DNA of 64,000 nucleotides from JASGCL01 sp965262775. GTDB taxonomy: Bacteria; Pseudomonadota; Alphaproteobacteria; JASGCL01. The stretch's first letter is position 1. Each line of letters starts with the position of its first letter. Under the pieces are notes generated by a model. That model was given only the letters and a program-made list of their open reading frames with translations. It had not been told where the DNA came from and searched no databases. Location: assembly GCA_965262775.1 (NCBI GenBank), contig CBDHFT010000007.1:248001-312000 (forward strand), in the 5' to 3' direction. Positions 8,376-16,421 of this stretch are shown piece by piece. The position numbers and the translations under genes were made by a program.

Positions 8376-10196
8376 ATGAAAAAAAATCAATGGCGCACGG
8401 TTGTAAAAAAATCACTGTCGGGGCAGGCATGGTTGCTGGCGCCGCGCGACGAAGAAAAAATTAAAACCATCAGCGAGCAGGCGCAGGTCAGCCTCGCCCT
8501 GGCCGAGATCATGGCGGGATTTTATGATATTGACGAGGCTGGGGTTATCGATTTTCTCAACCCAAAAATTAAAAACCTTATGACCGACCCCAATATTTTA
8601 CGCGACATGACGTCGGGCGTGGCAACCATGGCGCGCGCTATCAAAGAAAAAAAGACCATTGCATTGTTCGGTGATTACGATGTCGACGGGGCGGCGTCGA
8701 TTGCTTTGCTCTATCGTTACCTTACCCATGTGGGCTGTAAGGTTATTTTTCATGTTCCCGACAGGTTGCATGACGGTTATGGCCCCAATCAAAAAGCCAT
8801 CGATCATTTTATAAAATCAAAAGTCGATATGATTGTTTTTCTGGATTGCGGCACCAGCGCGCTCGACATGTTAACCGCCGCCGCGCAACAACTTGACATC
8901 ATTGTGCTTGACCATCACCTGTCCGAACCCATTCCGCCCTTGCCCGCCAACCTATCGCTTATTAATCCCAACCGTTTTGATGATAAAAATGACTATGGTT
9001 ATTTATGCGCCGCTGGCGTGTCGTTCTTATTTTTGGTGATGTTGCAAAAAAATTTACGCGAACAGGGGGCAGAAAATTTACCCGACCTGTTTCAATATCT
9101 TGACCTGGTAGCCTTGGCCACCGTGGCCGATGTTGTGCCGTTGGTAAAACTTAACCGTGCCTTCGTTAAGCAGGGTTTACAAATCATGGCGGCGCGCCAA
9201 AATGTCGGGCTGGCTTCGTTGCTTGAAACTTTGGCAATCGAGCAGAACCTAACCAGCGGGCAACTTTCATTTTATATCTGCCCCAGTATTAACGCGGGGG
9301 GCAGGCTTGGTTTTTCTGACCTCGGGGCAACATTATTAACCACCAACGATAAAAAAATCGCGCAACCCATCGCCCTGCAATTGCATCAATTTAATGAGGA
9401 ACGAAAAATTATCGAACAGCAATTGGTGGCACAGGCCGAGCAATTTGTCACCGCCGACCCCTTATCCCTAAAGCAAAATATTTTGATGGTTCAGGATTCA
9501 TCGTGGCATATTGGCGTTTTGGGAATCGTTGCCAGCCGCTTAAAAGATAAATATCATCGGCCCGTTATTATTGGCGGCGCGGGCAATAATAACGCGGCGG
9601 ATAATAATGATAAGGCGGATGATGTTATCACAGCATCGGCTAGGTCCTACGCAGGGTTGGATATTGGCGCCGCCATTATGTCGGCGCATCAAGCGGGTTT
9701 GTTAATCACGGGCGGCGGCCACAAAATGGCGGGCGGATTCAAAGTGAATAAAAAAAATTGGCAAGCCGCCAAAGATTTTATCAGCCACCATATAGACAAA
9801 CAATGCGACGGCACATTGCCGCAAAGCAATAAAAAAATTGCCGCCACCCTTCCCCTGCCCGCCCTTAATATTGACCTGGCGATAGAGATGGAATTGCTGG
9901 AACCATTTGGCCGCGGCAACCGCACGCCGTTGATCATGATAAAAAACGCGGTGTTAGAAAAAGTTACGTGGCTGAAGGAACAACATCTGTCAGTAATATT
10001 TTCAAGCAGTGGCGCGGAAAAGAAAAATTTGCGCGCCATCATGTTTCGCGCCCTGAATAATCATACCGCTCAGCATTTGGCGGCAACCCCGCCAGGCAAC
10101 AAATTTCATGTGGTAGGCGAATTATATGCCAACGATTGGCAAGGCAACAGGGGCATTGACTTTTTTTTGATAGATGCGGCGATGGTTGATGGTTGA
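8376..10196 (+). CDS. recJ: Single-stranded-DNA-specific exonuclease RecJ
   Basis: A 5'-3' exonuclease of the DHH superfamily used in recombination and mismatch or base-excision repair. About 606 residues. Motifs in order: ALFGDYDVDGAASIALL (motif I), FLDCGTSA and IVLDHHLSEP (DHH motif III), LVALATVADVVPL (motif IV), and the DHHA1 part with SARSYAGLDIGAAI and TGGGHKMAGGF. The C-terminal OB-like domain contains LEPFGRGN. The open frame starts at ATG 8340, but ATG 8376 (MKKNQWRT) has AAGG eight bases upstream and is preferred. Divergent from the cysteine desulfurase and convergent with pgeF. Confidence 0.94.
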   Translation: MKKNQWRTVVKKSLSGQAWLLAPRDEEKIKTISEQAQVSLALAEIMAGFYDIDEAGVIDFLNPKIKNLMTDPNILRDMTSGVATMARAIKEKKTIALFGDYDVDGAASIALLYRYLTHVGCKVIFHVPDRLHDGYGPNQKAIDHFIKSKVDMIVFLDCGTSALDMLTAAAQQLDIIVLDHHLSEPIPPLPANLSLINPNRFDDKNDYGYLCAAGVSFLFLVMLQKNLREQGAENLPDLFQYLDLVALATVADVVPLVKLNRAFVKQGLQIMAARQNVGLASLLETLAIEQNLTSGQLSFYICPSINAGGRLGFSDLGATLLTTNDKKIAQPIALQLHQFNEERKIIEQQLVAQAEQFVTADPLSLKQNILMVQDSSWHIGVLGIVASRLKDKYHRPVIIGGAGNNNAADNNDKADDVITASARSYAGLDIGAAIMSAHQAGLLITGGGHKMAGGFKVNKKNWQAAKDFISHHIDKQCDGTLPQSNKKIAATLPLPALNIDLAIEMELLEPFGRGNRTPLIMIKNAVLEKVTWLKEQHLSVIFSSSGAEKKNLRAIMFRALNNHTAQHLAATPPGNKFHVVGELYANDWQGNRGIDFFLIDAAMVDG

Positions 10197-10209
10197 TAAA
10201 AAATATTTT

Positions 10210-10995
10210 TTATTCACCAATCATTACCACGCTCATCAACCTGCCGTAATCGTCTTGGCCCTGTAATTTATTGCGGCGGTTGCTAAAAAAATCTTCGTTG
10301 GTTAGGGTATCAACCCCTAAGTTCGCCACTTGCTCCACCCCTTGGGTCTTTAATACAGCCGCACAAAAACCCGCAAGGTCGAATAAGAATTTTTCTTGCA
10401 TGGCTTGGGCTGTTTGCTCAAGCGGGGTAAAAAAATCTTTTGCCCATGGCTGCTGCTGGGTGGCGGCGGCGCGCATGTCTTCCCCCACTTCATAACTTTC
10501 TTTGCCAATTAAGGGGCCTATCACCGCGGCAATATTGGCGGGCTCGCTACCTAATTTTTTCATGGCCTGCACCGTGTTTTCTATCACGCCGCCCACCGCG
10601 CCGCGCCAACCCGCGTGGCATGCGCCGATAATTTTTTTCTGTTGGTCGGCTAATAATATCGGGGCGCAATCGGCGGTCAAGATACATAGCGCAATATTGC
10701 TATCGGCGGTTACCATGCCGTCGGCTTTTATTTGGCTGCTTTCTGTATCGGGGGTGGCAACAATGGCGGTGGCGCTATGGCATTGATGCAATGTTATAAG
10801 TTTTCTCGCCGTGAAAAATTCTTGCACCCGGCGGCGATTTTCCATAACATCATCAATATTGTCTTTTGACCCCACCCCGCCGTTGAGCGATGAATATAGC
10901 CCGCGGCTAACCCCGCCATGCCGATTAAAAAAACCGTGACGCACATGGTGATGCACATGGTTAATAAGCAAGGGATGGGTTAAGGGTTTCAGCAT
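10210..10995 (-). CDS. pgeF: Peptidoglycan editing factor PgeF (YfiH, laccase domain)
   Basis: A 261-residue protein of the Cu/Zn polyphenol-oxidase-like family. PgeF removes wrongly incorporated L-Ser from UDP-MurNAc peptides, while related proteins act as purine nucleoside hydrolases. Metal ligands are visible in LHQCHSATA, ILTADCAPILLAD and ACHAGWRGAVGGV. GGVSRGLYSSLNGG near the N-terminus is also diagnostic. The ATG overlaps the stop of midA by one base (TAATG), and midA-pgeF is a widely conserved alphaproteobacterial pair. The usual upstream lgt is not here; cobM takes its place. Confidence 0.93.
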   Translation of the reverse strand: MLKPLTHPLLINHVHHHVRHGFFNRHGGVSRGLYSSLNGGVGSKDNIDDVMENRRRVQEFFTARKLITLHQCHSATAIVATPDTESSQIKADGMVTADSNIALCILTADCAPILLADQQKKIIGACHAGWRGAVGGVIENTVQAMKKLGSEPANIAAVIGPLIGKESYEVGEDMRAAATQQQPWAKDFFTPLEQTAQAMQEKFLFDLAGFCAAVLKTQGVEQVANLGVDTLTNEDFFSNRRNKLQGQDDYGRLMSVVMIGE

Positions 10996-12110
10996 TAAGA
11001 TGTTTTTTGCAATTCCATGATTTTAAACAACCGCCCCATGTCGGTTGGTTTTTCGGTTTTAATCAAACGTTGATAACCAGCGATGATATTTTTTTTATCA
11101 TAACCCAACGTTATAAGCTTATTTGCCACTTCCTCGCCATGCAAACTTTGTAAAAAATTTCGCTGATTATCAAAATATATTTTTTTCATATTATGTTGGC
11201 GGGCCATGTCCGCTACTTCATCAAAAGCAACCGACGCTGAAATATCCGCTTCGCCCAGGTAGGCAAAAACATCGACTGGTTGATGATGGCGCATGGCTTG
11301 CAAATTATCGCCATCATATATCCCTTCGTTGCCATAATCAATAATAATAGCCAAGCCATTATTTTTTAAAACCCGTGCCATGTCGGTCAGTGGCTGAGCG
11401 TAGGATTGATGCCATTCATATATGACGCCTGGTTTGGGCGGTTGGTGATGGCGCAGATTATTGGGCGGGGCAGAATCCCTCATCTGCCGCCAAGCGAAAA
11501 AAAATTTATCGCCCGCCGCTCCCTCCTTCACCATCACCATTCTTTCGTGCCATTTATTTTCTTGCCAAGAAAATTGTCGTGGTAGCAGGCAATCAAAAAA
11601 TTCATTAGCAACAATAAAATCAACCGACGCATCGGGCAAGGCGGTTATGGTTTTATGCCAACCGATCATCGAATCATATTTGCTTAAGCGTTTTTTTTGT
11701 TCCATTGTCAAATGGTCGCTTTGTTCAACGATAGAAATTTTTAATTGCGATAAAATAGATGAAGGGCAATGGTTTAACATGTCGAGCATCATGGTGCCGC
11801 GCCCCGCGCCAATTTCAAGCAAGTGGTAGGTTTTTTTATTTGCTGGCTTGTCTTTGCCTGGCGCGTTATTTGCCATTTGGCTTGCCAAGCGCAATATCAA
11901 AACCGCCCCCAACAGGGGCGATATTTCGGGGCTGGTAATAAAATCACCACCCGCGCCAAATATTGTATTTTGGGTTGCAGGCGTTGATGGCGATGCGGCT
12001 TGCCTGTTATAATAATATTGCAACCATGGGGAAAAGAAATCTTCAACCGTCAGCCCGTCATTTTTTTGTATGGCGGTGCATAATTTTTGTTTAAGATTTT
12101 GTAGTTGCAT
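10995..12110 (-). CDS. MidA/NDUFAF7-family SAM-dependent methyltransferase
   Basis: A 371-residue class I methyltransferase of the DUF185 (MidA) family. The mitochondrial member NDUFAF7 methylates an Arg of complex I subunit NDUFS2 during assembly; the bacterial role is inferred to be similar. Seen: AGGDFITSPEISPLLGAVL as the family signature, HLLEIGAGRGTMMLDML as the SAM-binding glycine motif, FIVANEFFDCLLPRQF and IIDYGNEGIYDGDNLQA. It overlaps pgeF by one base downstream and cobM by one base upstream, so the three are translationally linked. Confidence 0.93.
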   Translation of the reverse strand: MQLQNLKQKLCTAIQKNDGLTVEDFFSPWLQYYYNRQAASPSTPATQNTIFGAGGDFITSPEISPLLGAVLILRLASQMANNAPGKDKPANKKTYHLLEIGAGRGTMMLDMLNHCPSSILSQLKISIVEQSDHLTMEQKKRLSKYDSMIGWHKTITALPDASVDFIVANEFFDCLLPRQFSWQENKWHERMVMVKEGAAGDKFFFAWRQMRDSAPPNNLRHHQPPKPGVIYEWHQSYAQPLTDMARVLKNNGLAIIIDYGNEGIYDGDNLQAMRHHQPVDVFAYLGEADISASVAFDEVADMARQHNMKKIYFDNQRNFLQSLHGEEVANKLITLGYDKKNIIAGYQRLIKTEKPTDMGRLFKIMELQKTS

Positions 12111-12877
12111 TATTTGTTCATATTTTTTTCGCGCAACACATGGGTATGATCTTTGTGGTAAAGGCGCGAATCGGAAAAATTATTTTCATTTAAAACGCGA
12201 CCAACCAATATCAACGCGGTGCGGGTGATGTTTTCTTTTTTTACTTTTTCACGAATATCCTGCAAACAGCCGATGATAATTTTTTCATCGGGCCAGGTAG
12301 CACGATAAACAATTACCACGGGGCAATCGGCCCCGTAATGCGGCGTCAAATCCTTCACCACCTTCGCCAAATTGTTTATCGATAAATGAATGGCGAGGGT
12401 CGCCCCCGTTTTGGCCAAGGTGGGCAGGTCTTCCCCCGCGGGCATGCCCGACGCCCGCACCGCGGTGCGGGTTAAAATAATAGTTTGCGAAACATCGGCC
12501 AGGGTTAATTCTTTTTTTAGCAAGGCCGCCGCCGCCGCGTAGGCAGGCACGCCAGGGCAAATATCATAATCGATAGCCAATTTATCCAAAGCACGCATTT
12601 GTTCGGCAATGGCACCATAGAGCGATGGATCGCCCGAATGAACCCGCGCCACCGATTTTTTTTCTTCATGGGCTTTTTTCATCACGGCAATAATATCTTC
12701 CAAAACCATGGCGGCGGTATCCATCACCAATGCGCCAGGGGGGGCGGTGGCAATAATTTCGGCGGGCACCAACGACCCAGCATAGAGGCAAACAGGGCAT
12801 TGCGCGATTAGCTTCGCCCCGCGCAGCGTGATAAGGTCGGGGGCGCCAGGGCCTGCGCCTATAAAATGAATGGTCAT
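12110..12877 (-). CDS. cobM: Precorrin-4 C11-methyltransferase (CobM/CbiF)
   Basis: A 255-residue tetrapyrrole methylase adding a methyl group to C11 during corrin ring synthesis. Seen: HFIGAGPGAPDLITLRGAKLI at the N-terminus, the CLYAGSLVP signature of CobM/CbiF, RVHSGDPSLYGAIAEQM as the SAM-binding loop, PGVPAYAAAAALL, and TIILTRTAVRASGMP, which separates CobM from other family members. It is away from the other corrin genes, on the opposite strand, with overlaps on both sides: ATGA with the O-antigen ligase gene upstream and one base with midA downstream. Confidence 0.95.
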   Translation of the reverse strand: MTIHFIGAGPGAPDLITLRGAKLIAQCPVCLYAGSLVPAEIIATAPPGALVMDTAAMVLEDIIAVMKKAHEEKKSVARVHSGDPSLYGAIAEQMRALDKLAIDYDICPGVPAYAAAAALLKKELTLADVSQTIILTRTAVRASGMPAGEDLPTLAKTGATLAIHLSINNLAKVVKDLTPHYGADCPVVIVYRATWPDEKIIIGCLQDIREKVKKENITRTALILVGRVLNENNFSDSRLYHKDHTHVLREKNMNK

Positions 12878-14301
12878 GAGGTTCGTGTTTTTTTATTATT
12901 TTTTAATTTGGTGCTTTTGTTGGTGTTAGACGCTGATTGGGTTAAAAGCAACAACATCGCCATGGCCGCCATATAAAATTGCCAAAAGGCATAGATGGAA
13001 TTGGTTAGTATGAAACAAAAAGCAAAAGAAACAAAAAAGCAAAATGCGCCGCGCGTGAATGGTTGATTATTTTTTTGTATCATCAAATACCACAGCACCA
13101 TGGCAAACAATATAAACAATAGCAACGGCGAGAAAATGCCAGCATCCAACAACAATTCTATCCAAACAAAGTGCGGTTGATTCAAAGCCTCGCACCCATT
13201 GATTAAAAAACATTCGCCCTTGACCGCGTCATAAGGTAGGAATGAAAAAATAACGGTATGATAATCGGCCGTCAGCGTTGGTAAGTAGCGATTAATATTG
13301 ATACCATGTCCCAAAAATGGCTGGTCGATAATATAATAAAATATAAAATGCCAAAATTTAAATCGTTCCTTAAGCGAGTCAACATCGAATCCTAAAGAAC
13401 TCAAGAACGATAAAAAGGGATGGTTGAAAGGATCGTTGGTTTTATAAATAAGCCCACTGCCAAGCAAAATAATAATGAGCGCGGCATACCCACCCACGAT
13501 GGCCAACCAAAATAATAATCGCCATTTTTTTGTTAAGCCCTGCCACAGGGGCGACAAAACATAAATAAACAAGCCCATAAAGATTGCCATCGTCCATAGG
13601 CGCGCCGTGCCGTAGCCAAACAAATGCCCGCGCCATTCCATCAACGGGACATGCAATAAGCCTATCAACGGCAAGCATAGCCAAGCGACGACATTCTTCC
13701 TGATTAAACCTGGCAACAAAAGCAAAAATAGCAAAGCAACATTTTCAGAATATTGATCGTTGCGAAACCAAATGCGGGTTAAATATCCCGCCTCTATCAA
13801 TATCACCATGGTAAGCATCACGCAAAAACTTATAAGAGCAATAAGGTCGATGGTGATATGGCGCGTCAGCGGTTGGCGATTAAAAAACCACCAAAGCGGC
13901 GCCAACAAAATGACAAGCAAGCAAAAACGACCAATAACAAACCAACCATGGATAAAAATATCATGGCGGTAATCGGCGGGCGACATCATGTTGTTGTGCC
14001 ACATGCCCCAAAAAAGCGAGCAGGCAAAAACCGCCAACCAAGCATAAAAAACCAGATACAGCGGCGACGTAAATTGTTTGACGATGGATTTTTTATCGCC
14101 CGAACCATAGGGATAAAAAAGCAAAAGCGGCACCAACAACAGCCCAAGCAAACTGCCGCGTTCCTTTAACATAATCGATAGAGAGAAAGAGAGGGCAACT
14201 ATCGTCGCAATGGCTTTATCTTGCCATAGGATTTTTCTGCTCGCAAAAAAATTTCTTATATCAGAAAAAACATGAAGCAAAGAAAAACCTATATTAAGCA
14301 T
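12874..14301 (-). CDS. O-antigen ligase/polymerase-like membrane protein (Wzy_C family)
   Basis: A 475-residue protein with around ten or eleven hydrophobic helices. The C-terminal half carries the Wzy_C-type pattern: DQPFLGHGININRY, then a long periplasmic segment, then NQPHFVWIELLLDAGIFSPLL, equivalent to the QPHN-x(3)-L-x(3)-E-x-G signature of WaaL and Wzy proteins. These join or polymerise O-antigen on lipid carriers at the periplasmic face. The usual Asn after PH is Phe here, so family membership is good but activity less sure. It is first in the minus-strand run with cobM, midA and pgeF (ATGA overlap with cobM), an odd setting. Confidence 0.8.
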   Translation of the reverse strand: MLNIGFSLLHVFSDIRNFFASRKILWQDKAIATIVALSFSLSIMLKERGSLLGLLLVPLLLFYPYGSGDKKSIVKQFTSPLYLVFYAWLAVFACSLFWGMWHNNMMSPADYRHDIFIHGWFVIGRFCLLVILLAPLWWFFNRQPLTRHITIDLIALISFCVMLTMVILIEAGYLTRIWFRNDQYSENVALLFLLLLPGLIRKNVVAWLCLPLIGLLHVPLMEWRGHLFGYGTARLWTMAIFMGLFIYVLSPLWQGLTKKWRLLFWLAIVGGYAALIIILLGSGLIYKTNDPFNHPFLSFLSSLGFDVDSLKERFKFWHFIFYYIIDQPFLGHGININRYLPTLTADYHTVIFSFLPYDAVKGECFLINGCEALNQPHFVWIELLLDAGIFSPLLLFILFAMVLWYLMIQKNNQPFTRGAFCFFVSFAFCFILTNSIYAFWQFYMAAMAMLLLLTQSASNTNKSTKLKNNKKTRTS

Positions 14302-14324
14302 GGCAATTCTTTACCAATTTTAAC

Positions 14325-14353
14325 TTGCCTTGTCATGTATTTTTTATTATGGT
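14325..14353 (+). promoter_or_regulatory. Candidate sigma-70 promoter of the cbiX-cob operon
   Basis: TTGCCT (14325-14330) and TATGGT (14348-14353) are 17 bases apart in the divergent gap between the O-antigen ligase gene and cbiX. A start near 14360 would place the two hairpins at 14373-14444 in the mRNA leader. The -10 match is only partial. Confidence 0.4.
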
Positions 14354-14372
14354 GCCGCCTATAAGAACCCAA

Positions 14373-14444
14373 TTTTTATTGAATCTGGTGGCGTAGCTAC
14401 CTCAATAAAAAAAAAGCATCAAACGGTTTGGTTTGAAGACCGTT
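14373..14444 (+). promoter_or_regulatory. Two-hairpin leader upstream of cbiX-cobHLIJ
   Basis: The first hairpin pairs TTTTTATTGA (14373-14382) with TCAATAAAAA (14402-14411) perfectly; inside it GGTGGC faces GCTACC around a GTA loop. The second pairs AACGGT (14422-14427) with ACCGTT (14439-14444) and can extend inward. Neither is followed by a T-run, so they are not terminators on the plus strand. The cobalamin-riboswitch box GCCACTG is absent. Regulation is an inference. Confidence 0.5.
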
Positions 14445-14482
14445 GCAACGATGTTTCCTGGGGCAAATGAAGGATACAAAAA

Positions 14483-15769
14483 ATGCCCACACCCATTACC
14501 CCCCCCGCGCCATTTTTGGCTGACGCCCCGCAACCTAATGGTTTAGCGGACAAGGCGGCACCGCGCCGCAACGGGCTTGCCACATTGCCCAGCGATTGCG
14601 CTATCATGATATTGGGGCACGGCAGTCGTTCGGCGTCGGCCATTCGCGAATTTTCCAACATGGTGATGCAATTAAAAAATCGTTATGCGCCAACCCCCGT
14701 TGAATATGGTTTTTTAGAATTTGCCACCCCCATCATTCGCGATGGTTTAGAAAAATTACGTCAACAGGGGGCGAAGCGTATTTTGGCCGTGCCAGCATTA
14801 TTGTTTGCGGCGGGTCATGCCAAGAACGACATGCCATCGGTCGTCAATCAATATCAGCAAGAACATAAGGACGTTGTTGTTAATTATGGTCGCGAATTAG
14901 CCATCGACCCGCGATTATTACAAGCCGCCGCGCAAAGTATTTTATCTATCTTACCCAGTTTTTCATCGCCCGCCGAACAAAAAAATTATATGGCGGAAAC
15001 ATTGTTGGTGGTGGTGGGGCGCGGCACGTCGGACCCCGATGCCAATTCTAATGTATCAAAGGTTATGAGGTTTTTATGGGAAGGTTTGGGATTTGGCTGG
15101 GGCGAGGTTGCCTATTCAGGGGTTACATTTCCCCTGGTTGCGCCCGCGTTGGATAAAATTGTTGGTTTGCAATATCGGCGGGTTGTTGTGTTCCCGTATT
15201 TTTTATTTTCAGGCATCTTGGTGGATAGGATATATGACGCGGTTGATGAAGCCCAGAAAAAATTCCCTGCCATTAATTTTTTTAAGTCGCCTTACCTTAA
15301 CGATAACCCCTTGGTGCTGGATACCATCACCAGCCGCATCAATGAAATTATCGAAGGGGCGGGTTTAATGAATTGCCAACTTTGCAAATATCGGCAACAG
15401 GTTTTGGGTTTTGAAGACGAAGTTGGTTTAGAACAAACAAGCCATCATCACCATGTTGAAGGGATAGGGATTAATACTGAGGCCAATGCTGCGGCTAAGC
15501 CAACTCATGAACATGGCCACCAACACCCGCATCCACATGAACATGGACACGACCACGACCATCCCCACCCGCACGAACATGGGCACGAGCATGGGCATGA
15601 CCATGGGCATGACCACGGACATTCACACGAACATCCTCACCCGCATGACCATGGACATCCTCATGGACATGACCATGGGCATCATCATGCGGGCGGCGGG
15701 CATCACCCTTACCCATTTGCCAACCACCCTTTGGGACCGAAAACTTTATCTGATAAAAATAAAAAATAA
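14483..15769 (+). CDS. cbiX: CbiX-type sirohydrochlorin cobaltochelatase with His-rich tail
   Basis: A 428-residue class II chelatase that inserts cobalt into sirohydrochlorin. ILGHGSRSASAIREF near residue 45 gives the first CbiX half with its metal-binding His, and VVVGRGTSDPDANSN near 175 gives the second half (the GRGTSDP form). Then follow a short MNCQLCKYRQ segment with a CxxC-like pair, as in the Fe-S-bearing long CbiX proteins, and from about residue 318 to 412 a tail of repeated HEHGHDH/HPHPHEHGH units, likely metal storage. The first 35 residues are Pro/Ala-rich and of no known domain. AAGGA eight bases before ATG 14483 supports the start. The stop overlaps the cobH start (TAATG). 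Confidence 0.93.
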   Translation: MPTPITPPAPFLADAPQPNGLADKAAPRRNGLATLPSDCAIMILGHGSRSASAIREFSNMVMQLKNRYAPTPVEYGFLEFATPIIRDGLEKLRQQGAKRILAVPALLFAAGHAKNDMPSVVNQYQQEHKDVVVNYGRELAIDPRLLQAAAQSILSILPSFSSPAEQKNYMAETLLVVVGRGTSDPDANSNVSKVMRFLWEGLGFGWGEVAYSGVTFPLVAPALDKIVGLQYRRVVVFPYFLFSGILVDRIYDAVDEAQKKFPAINFFKSPYLNDNPLVLDTITSRINEIIEGAGLMNCQLCKYRQQVLGFEDEVGLEQTSHHHHVEGIGINTEANAAAKPTHEHGHQHPHPHEHGHDHDHPHPHEHGHEHGHDHGHDHGHSHEHPHPHDHGHPHGHDHGHHHAGGGHHPYPFANHPLGPKTLSDKNKK

Positions 15770-16417
15770 TGTTCAAGGATTTTTTGAGCGACGGGGCAGA
15801 AATTTATCGCCTATCTGGTCAACGTATTGCTACCGCGGTTGATAAAAAAAAATGGCAAAATAATAAAGAATGGCTGGTGGTGGAGCGTGTGGTGCATGCG
15901 GTGGGCGACCCCACCATCGCCGACCTTATTTTTTTTTCGCCCCAGTCTGCGGAAAAAATATCCAACGCGTTGGTTCATAACGCGCCGATTATATGCGATA
16001 GTCACATGACGCGCCATGGTTTGATAGCCAGCCGTAATGAAAAAATATCCCTGGTTGATGATGCCAGGGTGCTGGACGTGGCCCTAGAGAAAAAAATAAC
16101 CCGCTCCCATGCTCAAATATATTTGTGGCAAGAAATGTTGGGAAATGATTTTGCCAATGCCATTGTGGTTATTGGCAATGCCCCCACTTGCCTCTATGCG
16201 CTTTTAAAAGAATGGCAAGAAAATAATTTTCCTCAACCCGCTGGTATGATTGCCATGCCCGTGGGTTTTGTTGGGGCAGCCGAGGCGAAAGCAAGCCCTG
16301 ATAGATTTTGCCCCTACCCTGCCCTTCATTACCATCGCGGGAACACGCGGCGGAAGTGCCATGGCCGCGGCGGCGACCAACGCCCTGTTGTCGCAAAAAT
16401 CTATCATGGAGATATAA
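15769..16417 (+). pseudogene. cobH: Precorrin-8X methylmutase CobH/CbiC, reading frame broken near 16291
   Basis: The enzyme moves a methyl group from C11 to C12 to give hydrogenobyrinic acid. The frame opening at 15769 encodes a normal CobH: VERVVHAVGDPTIAD, CDSHMTRHGL with the catalytic His, VVIGNAPTCLYALL and MPVGFVGAAEAK. After the AAA codon at 16288-16290 the frame turns to nonsense (ending at 16425). The +1 frame from 16292 reads QALIDFAPTLPFITIAG, then TRGGSAMAAAATNALLSQ, and stops at 16415-16417, which is the expected C-terminus. So one extra base, most simply G16291, or a two-base loss there, breaks the gene. It may be a real mutation, a sequencing error, or frameshift decoding. The repaired end lies four bases before cobL. 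Confidence 0.9.
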
Positions 16418-16421
16418 GAAA

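Noticed and set aside
10190..10215. Terminator between recJ and pgeF from the AAAAAATATTTTTT palindrome
   Set aside because: The stem has no G-C pairs and would be too weak.
14302..14482. Cobalamin riboswitch upstream of the corrin operon
   Set aside because: The conserved GCCACTG box and the expected 200-base architecture are absent.
15480..15700. CRISPR-like repeat array in the repetitive stretch
   Set aside because: The repetition is codon-level His/Asp/Gly/Pro coding without regular repeat-spacer structure.
15428..15776. Antisense open frames rich in Val, Met, Arg and Gly across the cbiX His tail
   Set aside because: They are by-products of the repetitive His codons read on the other strand.
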